Shown here: piece after piece, positions 23,600 through 34,231 of the stretch
Layout of the letters: each line of letters starts with the position of its first letter
How positions within the stretch are numbered: the first letter of the stretch is position 1
Assembly (NCBI RefSeq): GCF_004193775.1
Contig: NC_041016.1
Span: 41,374,022-41,438,021, forward strand
Length of the DNA stretch: 64,000 bases
Direction of reading: 5' to 3'
Source of the DNA: Glycine soja
Lineage: Eukaryota; Streptophyta; Magnoliopsida; Fabales; Fabaceae
Program-made: the position numbers and the translations under genes
Notes under the pieces: model-generated
Databases searched by the model: none
Seen by the model: only the letters and a program-made list of their open reading frames with translations
Told to the model about the DNA's origin: nothing

Positions 23600-24640
23600 T
23601 TCATAGGACTCAACATCCTCGTATTTATGTTTTCATAGGACTCAATGCCCTCACCTTTATGTTTCATAAGACTCAACATCCTCTATCTTTATGTTTCATA
23701 GGAATCAATGTCCTTGCCTTTATGTTTCATAGGACTCATCACACTCCGCCTTTATGTCTCCTTGGACTCAATGTCCTCTGTTTTTATGCTTTCATAGGAC
23801 TCAACGTCCTCGTCTTTATGTTCCATAGGACTCAACGTCCTCGCCTCTATGTTTCATAGGACTCAACATCCTCGCCTTTATCTTTCCATAGGACTCAACA
23901 TCCTCGCCTTTATCTTTCATAGGACTCAACATCCTCGCATTTATCTTTCGATAGGACTCAATGTCCTCGCCTTTATGTTTCCATAGGACTCAATGTTCTT
24001 TGTCTTAATGTTTGCATAGGACTCAACATCCTCGTCTTTATGTTTCATTGGACTCAACGTCCTTGCCTTTATGTTTCATTGGACTCAATGTCCTCCACCT
24101 TTATTTTTCCATAGGACTTAATGTCATCGCCTTTATTTTTCATAGGACTTAACCTCCTCGCCTTTATGTTTCCATAGGACTCAATGTCCTCCGCCTTTAT
24201 CTTCTATAGGACTCAATGTCCTCTGCTTTTATGCTTTTGAAAGACTTCAATGTCTTATGTCTTTATGATTTATAAGACTTCAATGTCTTTTGTCTTTTAC
24301 GCTTTCAAAAACTTCAATGTCTTCTGCTTTATGATTTATAAGACTTCAATGTCTTCTGCTGTATGATTTATAAGACTTCAATGTCTTCTATTTTACGATT
24401 TTTCAAAGACTTCAACGTCTTCTACTTTATCTTTCATAGGACTTAATGTCCTCGTCTTTTTTTCATAGGACTCGATGTCCTTGTCTTTGTGTTTCTTAGG
24501 ACTCAACGTCCTATATTTTTATGCTTTCAAAGACTTCAAGTGTCTTCTGCTCTTATGCTATAGGACTCCAATATCCTCTAGTTTATGTTTTGTAGGACTT
24601 CAAGGTCCTCTGTTTGGTGTTACAGGACTTCAATGTCCTT
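23600..24640 (+). repeat. Hairpin-unit tandem array of element A, about 33 units
   Basis: About 33 units of roughly 32 bp. The core is ATAGGACTCAACGTCCT or AGGACTCAATGTCCT, alternating with CGCCTTTATGTTTC spacers. In the later part (24240-24420) the core changes to AAGACTTCAATGTCTT. Whatever the sequence change, the two arms of each core still pair, as AGGACnnnnnGTCCT or AAGACnnnnnGTCTT. Confidence 0.87.
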
Positions 24641-24778
24641 TTTCTTTTTTCGGTTTTCATTTCTTTGTTTTCTCTGGTGTCCGATTTTGAATAGCCAAAT
24701 CGCTCGAATGAAATTAGTGTCATTATCTTATCTTTTATTTTCAATAAAAGAAAATAAAAGATAAGTAAAGAGGACAAC

Positions 24779-25851
24779 TTTCAGACCCTAATTTCAATCC
24801 GGGTATAATGTTTTTATTTGGATATGATGTTTTGATCATTTCTAATTGAATTACGATGTTTGGCACCAGTTGTAGCGCAAGGCCGAGGGGTCGCTCAGGG
24901 TTGATGTTTGATTGTCAGATCCGGAAACAAAAGCCACAAGGAAAGGGGCAGAATGGTCATTTTTCGGAACTTTCTGGACCTAAACTCGCCCATGCCAGCA
25001 TCTGGCTCACCTGGGCCATGGGAAAGCTTTAGCCAAAAGCAACCAGCTTGCCTGGGCAAGCTTCCCCTGCACCAAATGGCCTTTTCCTATAAATAGCCAT
25101 GCAAGGGAAGGGTTTAAGGGTTCTGAGAACTGAAGAAAGAGAGGAAAAACGTAGAAAGGAGAAAGAGAAGAAGAAAAAAAAGAAAAGCCGAGGCGCTGCC
25201 GAATCGAATCGTGGATCGTTTCTTACATCATTTCTCTTGCAAGCCCTTACCCTGTGCAACAGTCGGTTAGTTTTTCTTAAGATTTTGATGTAATCTTTGT
25301 ACCCTTATGTATCCCTCTTGATATTATATATGTAATCTTTTCTACTCAAATATCACTTGAGATCGTTTCAAGGTCCAACGCCTTAACGACTCCCTCCGCT
25401 TTTCAAAATCTAAAACATCGTTTCAAGATTCAATGCCTTAACGACTCTTTGTTTGCAATTAAAATAAATCTTTCAAAAAATTACATAAAATTAATTCAAC
25501 ACACAAACATTCAGACTTAAAGAACTACGTAGGTATGATTTCCTCGCTGCACCTGAGGATACGTAGGTGCAAGGGCAACACCTTTGTCGATTAAAAGAAA
25601 ATAATATTTAATAAAAAAAATAATATAGTAAAAGAAAAGAAATTCACTGATCTTGGAAAAATAATTAATACCTTCCCTATGCGTAAACAACTCTCAAACC
25701 CTTATGTTCAAAATTTGCATACCTCTTTTGGTTTTTCTAATGTTTTCCTCGAATAAATGTTGGTTGTGACTCCCACTCATTTTCTCCCTAGGAGATGAAC
25801 ATGCTTTCTTTTATTTTCTTTCGCTGTCCTGTCGTAAGGTAGGTTGCGATA
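24779..25851 (+). repeat. 3' LTR of element A
   Basis: It starts TTTCAGACCC, where the 5' copy has TGTCAGACCC, so the terminal TG has become TT. It ends TTGCGATA, followed by ATTCC. It keeps one degraded palindromic unit (CTTGCCTGGGCAAG near 25049), where the 5' LTR has three. Confidence 0.85.
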
Positions 25852-25856
25852 ATTCC

Positions 25857-27505
25857 CAACTTTGCACATCATCTCAGTCAATGCAATCATACATACACAA
25901 TGTGGATTAGTAAGGACTTTATCATGCTTGTAACGTGGCTGGGCTAACAAAGAAATCATGATTTTTCTAGGATTCAAAGTTTAGGTTCTAGGAGAGCATT
26001 CATTCCCTAATTCTTGACAAACCATAACTCAATTTTTTTTTCACTACACCAACCTTATTGTTTTGCATTTTTCTTTGATTATGGTTGCCTCCAAATTTTA
26101 TTCCTCAAAATAACAACAATAAAAAAATTTAATTAATTTTTTTTACAATGAAATAATAAGCACTAATATTGGACTGGAGTAATAGCATATATTGTGACTC
26201 ACATTAGCTTTTTCTGTTATTAAAATTCCTGTAACAAAAGTTTATCCAAAACACTCCCCCCCCCTCCCCCAAATTTGGGAAAAATTTGTCTGGATTCATA
26301 AGTGCTCTCCTACACCTAAGGCAGGGTAGTTACTTAATATCAATTTCATTAGGCTTAAGTTTCAATGACAAATCATTCACATTAGGCTTAAAAAATATGC
26401 AAGGGATACATTCTTTCACAAGATACATTTTTGGCCAAGTAGCTAAAATGAAATAATCAACAGGGCCTGATCATCTCCACATCATACATGCATTCAAGAA
26501 TCCAAGAATCATGCAAAATCGGGAAATTAAAGCGAGTCATTCTCTCACAATTTAATGTTCTCACAACTCACCAGTTATTATGAAGCATTCAGTTTCTTAT
26601 TCCATGATTTTCTGTCAGAAATACTAACCATTTCACTCTTGTACATTTAATTCACACTCCATCACTTACACTAATGCCTACTTACACGAGAATCATAAAT
26701 TTCACAAAGATATTCATTAGTGTGCAGTTCATCTCATTCATGCAATTGATTCACTCAAAAAGTTTTGCAACCAATCAATAAGTACCTACTTCTCTATCAA
26801 AATTCAACTAAATTGAAATTATTAAGTGACTGAATTTTAAATTACTGAAATTAAGCTATCATAATAGAAAGAAAATAAAATAAAATAAAATAACGAAAAG
26901 ATAAAAATAAGAATAAAAATAAAAATTAAAGAAAAATAAAGAAAAGTCCTTATCAGCCTCCGCCTCATTCTTGTGTGGGCCATGGATCCCAAGCAACATG
27001 TGCAGCAGTGATGTCTCCAAAGTAATCATCATCAGCTCCAATCTTTGTGGCATCATCATTACCAGTACCAAAGGTATCACCCCCCTTACAGAAGGAAGCT
27101 GGACTCCTGGCCAGGCAACCTGAGATAGGAATGCCTATGGTGTCATCACTTGTTGCTGGAGAGATAACTGGTGAAGGCTCTGCATCAAGAGATACTGGCC
27201 ATGGTGGAGGCTTTGCAACATGGGGAAGAGTTGGCTGATGGAAGATGAGGTGGCTGGTGGAGGAATGACTGGTGGTGGTGCTAGTGGAGCATCCTGAGTG
27301 GCTTGGGTCTGGACCCGCCTTGACCCTAAAAAAACAATAGATGGGTCTGCTTCTAGCAGCTCTTCTTTATATAAGCAAAGTTGATCATAGGGTTGATGGA
27401 CTCAAAGGTCAAAGTGTCTGAATCAACCCCCTGTGCATCACATAGTGTCGTGATCAACGTAAGGAAGTCGAGCTTGGACGTACTGGGCTGGGCGATCTGG
27501 ATAAT
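25857..27505 (-). pseudogene. Element G: remnant of env-like ORF and 3' noncoding region
   Basis: Read on the minus strand from 27505 down, the frame gives LDFLTLITTLCDAQGVDSDT and LTFESINPMINFAYIKKSC, then a stop, and a Pro/Ser/Thr-rich tail to about 26945. The matching block in element E at 30710-30916 is LTFESLSPAINLSYIKKNC, so this is the C-terminal half of the env-like ORF of an Athila-like gypsy. From 26944 to 25857 lies its 3' untranslated part, with a purine tract on the minus strand near 26257-26271. The ORF is cut at 27505 by the LTR of element E and the 3' part is cut at 25857 by element A. Confidence 0.7.
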
Positions 27506-28885
27506 TGTTCAGGCCTTCGGCAAGTGTACCGAGTCACACAAGTAGTGTAAAATGGTAAGACCAAGTATTGTATCCTCGAGGAACTTGTGTCATTTAGTGA
27601 AGCGTTCGTTCAATAAGCAAGCATTTGTATAAAACTAGGAAATAAAAACAAAGAGTATTGTGTCTATGATTCTAAAAATAACTACAGAATACACTATCTA
27701 ATTGTGAGAGATAAATAGATGATTAAAACGTTAGGTCCTTCTATTGAGTAACTTGGTGTAATTAGGTATTTTTCTCTATTTAAGGTTGTTTCTGTGTTCT
27801 ATGCTGAGGGCAAATACCCCAAACTACGATTCCTCGCATGAATGGACTAATTCTATTTAAACTTCATTCTCGGATCCATCTTCAAACTTAGCCTAAACGA
27901 ATTGCATTAAGATTACAGCATATAAAAAACTAGATCCTAGCACTCCGTGTCCAGACATACAGTTCTCTAGCCTGCCCTATCAAGTTCTAAGGATTTAAAA
28001 CATTTTCCAATGCTAAAAATCCTAACTTTACACACAAATGGATGATCAAGCCAAAAGCATGCAAAAATTAAATTCAGATAGAAGCAATGAACACATAAAA
28101 AGAATTTAAATAGATAGTAAAGAGTTTACATCAAGGCTCAGCAGAAATTCCCAACAAGAACCTTAGCCTTCCATGGCAAGTTATCACCTTTCAGCTACAA
28201 TAGGGGGCTTGTGAAGTAAAATTCAGATTACATAGTAGTGGGGATGTCTCCTCCACCTCTAGGAACCTAGAAATCACTCTAAAACCTATAATCCTCTTGA
28301 AAGCTGAGGTTTTTGGTGTATCCTTGCCTTGCTACATCTCTGCTTACGCTCTGCACTCTATTCTCTATGCTCTACCCAAAAAGCTCTCTTTTTTTCTCAC
28401 CAATTCTGCTTTTAAGGGCTTTCTGTCCTCGAAGGCTCGCTTAGCACCATTTTCGCACTAAGCGAGAGTTAGTGAATTTTGGCTTAGTGAGCCAGGCGCG
28501 CTTAGCGCCAGAAAAGACAAATGACTCGCTGGGCGAGCTGATGATGCACTGGGCACGTGCATGCTTAGTAGATTCTTTTCCAGATTCCCCTAACTCGCTA
28601 AGCGAGCTCAGTGCCTCGCTTAGCAGTTGTTGCTCGCTAAGCACATATGCCTCGCTTAGCGAGACACTTGCTGCTGCAACCTTCTTTTTCTTCATCTTTT
28701 CACCTGAAACTGAAGTTGAACCACATTAATTCACAATGAAGGGAGTATCTACTGAATAAAAACCAAACTAAACATAAAAATATGTACAAACCTACAAAAA
28801 GAACCATAAATTGGGGAAAAGACATAATTTTATAAAGCTTTTCAATACAAAAGTTAGTCGTAAATGACAACTAACAACTCTACCA
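27506..28885 (-). repeat. 3' LTR of element E
   Basis: On the plus strand it starts TGTTCAGGCC and ends CTCTACCA, so it has TG...CA ends. The block GGTACACTTGCC at its minus-strand 3' end is shared with the LTR end of element F (52403-52414), a mark of this lineage. The region 28430-28670 holds a dense cluster of CTCGCTAAGCGAG-type palindromes. Its boundary with element G at 27505/27506 is sharp. Confidence 0.72.
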
Positions 28886-30237
28886 AATTTACAGTTTTGC
28901 GTGTCCTCAAGCAAAGAAAGAACAGTTCACTTGTCCTCAAGTGATAAGACCACAGTGGTTATTCAAAATTGTGTTTGTTCCAAAGAATTCAATCATATGA
29001 ACACAAGTGGCAAGCAATGCTTTTAGTTAACCAACAGCTTCTCATAGAGATATGCAGAATTTCAAAGATAGGAACATAATTATTAAGCAACACAAGTGAA
29101 ATAAGCTAGCAAGCAAGACAGATATCAAGGAAGGTTCATCAAGCCAATGCCTTATGGTCACTATTTCTCTCAAGCACAAGTGTTTAAGGCTATTTCTCAA
29201 TCAACAACAAACATAAGTCTCAACTTTTGCATTTCATCTCATGTCATACAGTCACAAACACACAAATTTGAATCTGAAGGACTTTTCTAGCATGTAAAGA
29301 GGCTGGGCTGCAAACAAATCATGGTTTTTCTAGGATGCAAAGCTTAGATTTTAGGAGAGCATTCATCCTTAGATTAACTCTTTTCTCTTTTATTCCAGCT
29401 TCTATTACTTGCCTTTTTCATTTAAGGCCCTTAGCTTCACTTAGCTTCAATAACAGCACGCACTTAGCTTTTATTCTTGAAATTTCTCTCTTTTTTTATT
29501 TTTTTTATTTTAGTAGCTTGTACTTGCTGCTTCTTGATATTATTGTGTGTGCTATTATTTGTCTTGCCACAATTATTGTCACCCAAAAACTTCCCCCAAA
29601 TTTGTGACAAATTTGCTTTGAACCATGACGCTCTCCTACAAACTAAGGAAAGGTAGATGGAGATTACAATTTACAAGCTCAAGGTTCAAGTCAATCAATC
29701 AAATTTTAAGCTCAACATGGGTGCAAGGGATAAATCATTCATGAACAAGGTAAGCTCTTTGGCTAAGTGGCTATTTCAATCAATGATGGCCTTCATCATC
29801 TCCAAAATCATGCATTCATTCAGTATTTAGAGATTCATGCAAAAATCGGTTCTCAATGCTAGTCGTTCTCTCACAGTTAAGGATCACACATTCATCGGGT
29901 AGTGGCTAGTGATTACCTTCACAATTTACCTGTCAAACCAACTAACATTTTCAATCATGTCCCTAATTCATGTTCTTTCTCTTCTAATTACTGCATACTC
30001 ATTCAAAGCACATGATCTAATCATCGCAATTCACTCAATTCATGCCATTGATCAATCCAATTTCATTCACAAGCACAAAATTTTCAAACAATCAAACCAC
30101 TGCATAATCAATCAAAATTGTAAACTGTTCAACAAGCTTTAAAATTTGCTAACTAAATAAACTGAAATATAAACTAAAATTAAAAACATAGACTGAACAT
30201 AAAATGTATCAAAAGAAGAAAAGTAAATGGTAATCCT
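28886..30237 (-). other. 3' noncoding region of element E
   Basis: It is colinear with the two halves of the same region in element G (5495-5820 and 25857-26940). It has no coding content; the 90-aa and 77-aa plus-strand frames here are chance. A purine tract on the minus strand (CCCCC-AAATTTG at 29594-29605) matches one in G. Confidence 0.65.
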
Positions 30238-31659
30238 GTCATGGCTCCTCCTGTTCTGGTGCAGGCGCGTCCTGAGGTAAGGAGGGAGCATTCTGGGCTG
30301 GCTGAGATGTCTCCTGTGTTGTAGCGGGCCAGGGATCTCAAGTGCTTTGCGTTGCTATCATATCAGCTTCATAATCTGCGTCTACAGCACCATCCTCCTC
30401 ATCAGAGACCTTCAATACTGGTGTCGTAACTGGTAAAGCCTGTGGAGTGGACTCTAGAGTGACCTCTGAAACGACCTCTGGCTGTGGCTGGGACTCCTGG
30501 GCTGTAGAAGCCTCATCTCTCCCCAAAGAAGAAGGTTGGACTCCTTGTCAGGACACCTGTGCTGCAAACTCCTCCATACTGATGATGGGCCGATGCTGAG
30601 CCAGATTATGAATGCTCTGCATCACCAGGCATAAGCCATGGTGGAGGCTCTACAACATCGGCACTGTGAGATCTGAGCTCAAAACGGAGGTGTTGGAAGG
30701 AACTAGAGCTTATGGTGGTGGAACAGAGGGAACTGGTGCTAGAGAAAGAGCAGGAGTAGAAGAAGAAGGTGCTGAAGAATCTAGTCCCCTAGTCCTAGTT
30801 TTGCGGGCCCCTAGAATAGTGATCGTGGGATTATCCAGGTTCCAGCAATTCTTCTTTATGTATGACAAATTAATGGCAGGGCTAAGAGACTCAAAAGTCA
30901 GTGAGTCTGAAACCACTCCTCTAGATATGCAAAGTGCAGTAATGAGGGCTAGAAAACCAGTCGAGAGGAGTTGGACTGGGCCATCTGTGAAATCTGGCCT
31001 GAGATGAGTGAGCCCACGTCCATGTTCATCTTCATTACCAAGCCATATACCAACCTCGCCCTATCCATATTACGGTCGGATGTGTGAGATATAGGAGCGA
31101 GGTTGGAGTAGGAAAGGACACTCCATGTCTATGCAAGAGTGGTGAGGTCTTTCCTAAGCAGCTTCCAGTGCATCTTCTGCATTTAAAACAAACCCCCTCC
31201 CTGGAATGCAGAGTCTAGTGGCCACTCTTGAGGGTCTATACGCGTCCGACAGAAGAGGGAATATGAGGTATACTGCTCCTCTGGCTCCAGAATGGGGGGC
31301 GTCTCTAGGAATGTGTTCAGTGAATCACCATTAAATTTAATAAGCATCCCTCTGACTTGAACTTGTCTGAGAGATTTATCTTCTGGATCATAAAGGTTCG
31401 AGTAGAATTCCTTGACCAGGGCCACGTCAGTGTGACCATCCATGTGCTGGGTCAAGGCCTTGTGCCAGTTCCGCCTAATGAGCTCCCGACGGAACTCATT
31501 ATACTCCGTGACGAAAAGGTTAACATTCCTCTTCGGAAAAATGTTCCAGGAGTGAATGTTCTGTGAATATCGTTCCCAGGCGCCCTCAGATGTGAACCTG
31601 GTAGTGTCATAGGGCTCCCTGGGTCTGGAGGCGGTGGCTTTTCTCTTCCTTGAGGCCAT
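30238..31659 (-). pseudogene. Env-like ORF of element E (putative plant transposon protein type)
   Basis: An intact 158-codon start (31659-31183) begins MASRKRKATASRPREPYD and contains LVKEFYSNLYDPED then VRGMLIKFNGDSLNTFLE, the core of the domain that databases call putative plant transposon protein. Beyond 31183 the frame is broken by stops and at least one frameshift, but typical C-terminal features are visible down to 30238: the block LTFESLSPAINLSYIKKNC and an acidic, Pro-rich tail. No signal peptide or clear membrane segment is seen in the intact part. Its place between pol and the 3' LTR is where Athila-type elements carry env-like genes. Function is unknown. Confidence 0.72.
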
Positions 31660-31699
31660 CTGTAAGAAAAAAGAATAACATGAATTAAGTTAGACAGGT

Positions 31700-33086
31700 T
31701 TTATTTCAAACTAACAACAGAAAAATACACTGGGCACTTAGCGAGACTAGCTCGCTTAGTGTGCCTTATGAAAATAACAGCTCACGCTTAGCGCACATGG
31801 CACACTTAGCGCGACAACACAAAAACAAAGACTTTGGCTAAGCAAGACACACTCGCTTAGCTTACACAACACAATGGCTAAGCGAGCATGGCTCGCTAAG
31901 CCTTATTCTTTCACAGAGAGCTAATTGCGCTTAGTGAGACATGCTCGCTTAGTGCGACACACTAAACAGGCTTAGCGCCAGCAGGCGCTTAGCCTATATA
32001 CACTACTGGAACTTAATTGGGTTAGCGAGCAGGCTCACTAAGCCTAATTCCAAAATAGAGAAGAAATTGCGCTTAGCGAGACTGGCTCGCTTAGTGCATG
32101 AACAAAGACTCAGAAAATGAAATTGCTTTGGGCTTAGCGAGACTGACTCGCTTAGCCACTAACAGAAGACCAAAAGCCTCTTAGACTTTGACTCAAGCAA
32201 CATAACTCACTAAGTGCGGCATGCCGGCTTAGCGAGTTCATATGAACACACAAACAAATTTTGGAAATTTAAAACACTCGCTAAGCCGAAGTGCAGTGGC
32301 TTAGCGAGTTCATATAGACATTAAAACATATGAACAAAAATGATGAACACGCTTAGCGGGACAGGGCCGACTTAGCGAGTTCATCAGAAATTGATGAACT
32401 CGCTTAGCGAGCAGGCTCACTTAGTGAGAGCATCAAAAATTCCAGAAAAAGTTGGGGCTTTTCAGCCCCATATTAGGCCTCAAAACCTAATCAAATCACA
32501 TCAAAATGACATACATTATATGCAAAACAAAACCCCTAAGAACATGTTATCAACTAACTAACCAAATAGCAAAAGAATCAACACAAAATAAAAGCTTTTA
32601 AAAACCTAAGCATGTCTTATATCCTATGATTCAAAAACGAAAATTAAAAGCAATATAAAGGATACTTACTTGGATTGATGAGTAGAATTAGCAGGAGGAA
32701 AGCAAAGAAGCGGAGGTAGACGAGATGAGAGCAATGAAGCAGAAATTGCAGTGAGGAATGCCAATGATAGGGAAGTTATAATTTGCACAAAAGAAACTAC
32801 CTAAGGCAGTAATGTTTATTTTTGGCAGTTTCGACTGCCTCGCTTAGCGCGGGTGACTCGCTAAGCGAGCACTCAATGAATTTTGAGTTTTCAAAATTCA
32901 AATTCACGCGCCTAGCGAGCAGACTCGCTCAGCCCAATGCAAAAATTAGAAAACTCGAGAAGGATTTGGGCTTAGCGCGAAGGATATACGCTTAGCGAGA
33001 TCTGCAGCTCTGATTGGTCTGCAACTTTCGCTCAACAGGCCATGTGTCAGCTTAGTGAATTAAATGCTTCCAGATGCAGTAGTGGG
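31700..33086 (-). repeat. Palindrome-rich spacer of element E, part 1
   Basis: The spacer between env-like ORF and pol remnant carries dozens of copies of short palindromes such as CTCGCTTAGCGAG, TTAGCGCG and GCTCGCTTAGTG, spaced 20-60 bases apart, many in alternating intact and one-armed form. There is no ORF. It is cut at 33086 by the SIRE1 element, whose left target-site duplication GTGGG is 33082-33086. Confidence 0.8.
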
Positions 33087-34173
33087 TGTTAGTGCTTAGC
33101 TCTACTGAGTTTTAAAAGATTGGCTAAGATTTTGTTAAAACATAAGCACTTAGACAATGAAGGAAAGCTGGAGTTGCTGCACATGATGTCCAACGTTATG
33201 TCAAGGAATCAGATTGGGCTGCACAATGCACAAGGCAAGATAAAATGTCAAATGAAGAATTGAAGCTGCAGGATCCACGATGTCGGATACAATGTCCAGG
33301 ACATCCTGCCCGAAAATACTGGACACATAAATCTGTTATATCTTTAACAGATTGTGCAGGATCCACGATGTCGGATACAATGTCCAGGACATCCTGCCCG
33401 AAAATACTGGACACATAAATCTGTTATCTCTTTAACAGATTATTGTGCAGTTAGCAACAGATTAGACGATCTATCTCTAGGAACGAATTAAAAGATAATT
33501 AAAGTTCGAATTACAAACTTGAATAGTTCGTTCAGGGATTAAAGATTAAAGATAAAAACTAAAAGATCAAACTTTATCTTTTAGATCTTTAAGTGCAGAT
33601 TTTCAGGAGAATGATAGATCTTATCCAGCGCAAGTTGTTGCAGCCCAGATACGCACACTGCTATATAAACATGAAGGCTGCACGAGTTTTCCACCAAGTC
33701 CGGGATTGAAGAGTTATTTTGTGAGTTTTGGGACTTGAGTGTTTTGTGAGCCACCTTGATGTTATCCTAACATCAAGTGTTGGACCTGAGTGTGTAGAGT
33801 TGATCTCTATTGTTCAGAGAGCAATCTCTGGTGTGTATTTGATTTAATTGTAAACACGGGAGAGTGTTTGAGAGGGAGTGAGAGGGGTTCTCATATCTAA
33901 GAGTGGCTCTTAGGTAGAGGTTGCACGGGTAGTGGTTAGGTGAGAAGGTTGTAAACAGTGGCTGTTAGATCTTCGAACTAACACTATTTTAGTGGATTTC
34001 CTCCCTGGCTTGGTAGCCCCCAGATGTAGGTGACGTTGCACCGAACTGGGTTAACAATTCTCTTGTGTTATCTACTTGTTTAATCTGTTCATACAGTCAA
34101 ATATAATCTCCATGTTCTGAAGCGTGATGTCGTGACATCTGGTACGACATCTGACCTCTGTATCAGAATTTCA
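33087..34173 (+). repeat. 5' LTR of the SIRE1 copy
   Basis: It starts TGTTAGTGCTTAGC and ends CAGAATTTCA. An 88-bp tandem duplication lies at 33268-33443 and is also present in the 3' LTR. A TATATAAA box is at 33662-33669. Several short palindromes of the GATGTC/GACATC type occur, including ATGTCGTGACAT near 34131. Confidence 0.94.
33662..33669 (+). promoter_or_regulatory. TATA box of the SIRE1 5' LTR
   Basis: TATATAAA followed by an ACATGAAGG leader. The same box is in the 3' LTR at 42196-42203. Confidence 0.65.
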
Positions 34174-34174
34174 A

Positions 34175-34188
34175 TTGGTATCAGAGCT
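34175..34188 (+). other. Primer-binding site of SIRE1 (initiator tRNA-Met)
   Basis: TTGGTATCAGAGCT directly follows the LTR. TGGTATCAGAGC is the standard complement of the 3' end of plant initiator tRNA-Met used by copia elements. Confidence 0.9.
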
Positions 34189-34231
34189 GGCACTCGAAAT
34201 CACTGAGTGAGATCTAGGGAGATAAATTCTG

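Larger units (their letters stand above)
5821..25851 (+). mobile_element. Element A: gag-only Ty3/gypsy retrotransposon (Tat/Ogre-like gag) with B and S1 nested inside
   Basis: Two LTRs in direct orientation (5821-6996 and 24779-25851) bound the element, and the five bases outside each end are ATTCC, a perfect target-site duplication. After subtracting the nested element B and solo LTR S1 the element is about 9.2 kb. It has a primer-binding site next to the 5' LTR, a long leader, a decayed gag (18435-21250), no protease, RT or integrase, and a hairpin-unit tandem array before the 3' LTR. The LTRs differ by roughly 6-7 percent over the first 120 bases I compared by eye, plus indels, so this is an old insertion. 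It would have needed enzymes from a partner element. Confidence 0.88.

Noticed and set aside
14147..24640. Regularly spaced repeats resembling a CRISPR array
   Set aside because: Spacers are not unique sequences, units vary in length, there are no cas genes, and the DNA is plant nuclear.
23551..24690. Open frames with repeated FHRTQHP or FIGLNVL peptides in the array of A
   Set aside because: Same cause: tandem DNA units read as protein, with both arms of a hairpin giving the pattern.
28441..28729. Overlapping open frames on both strands (84 and 85 codons) in LTR E
   Set aside because: They follow the palindrome cluster, which reads open on both strands because of its symmetry.
33196..33414. 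72-codon minus-strand frame in both SIRE1 LTRs, with a repeated FGQDVLDIVSDIV peptide
   Set aside because: The repeat is the 88-bp DNA duplication; there is no evidence of translation.
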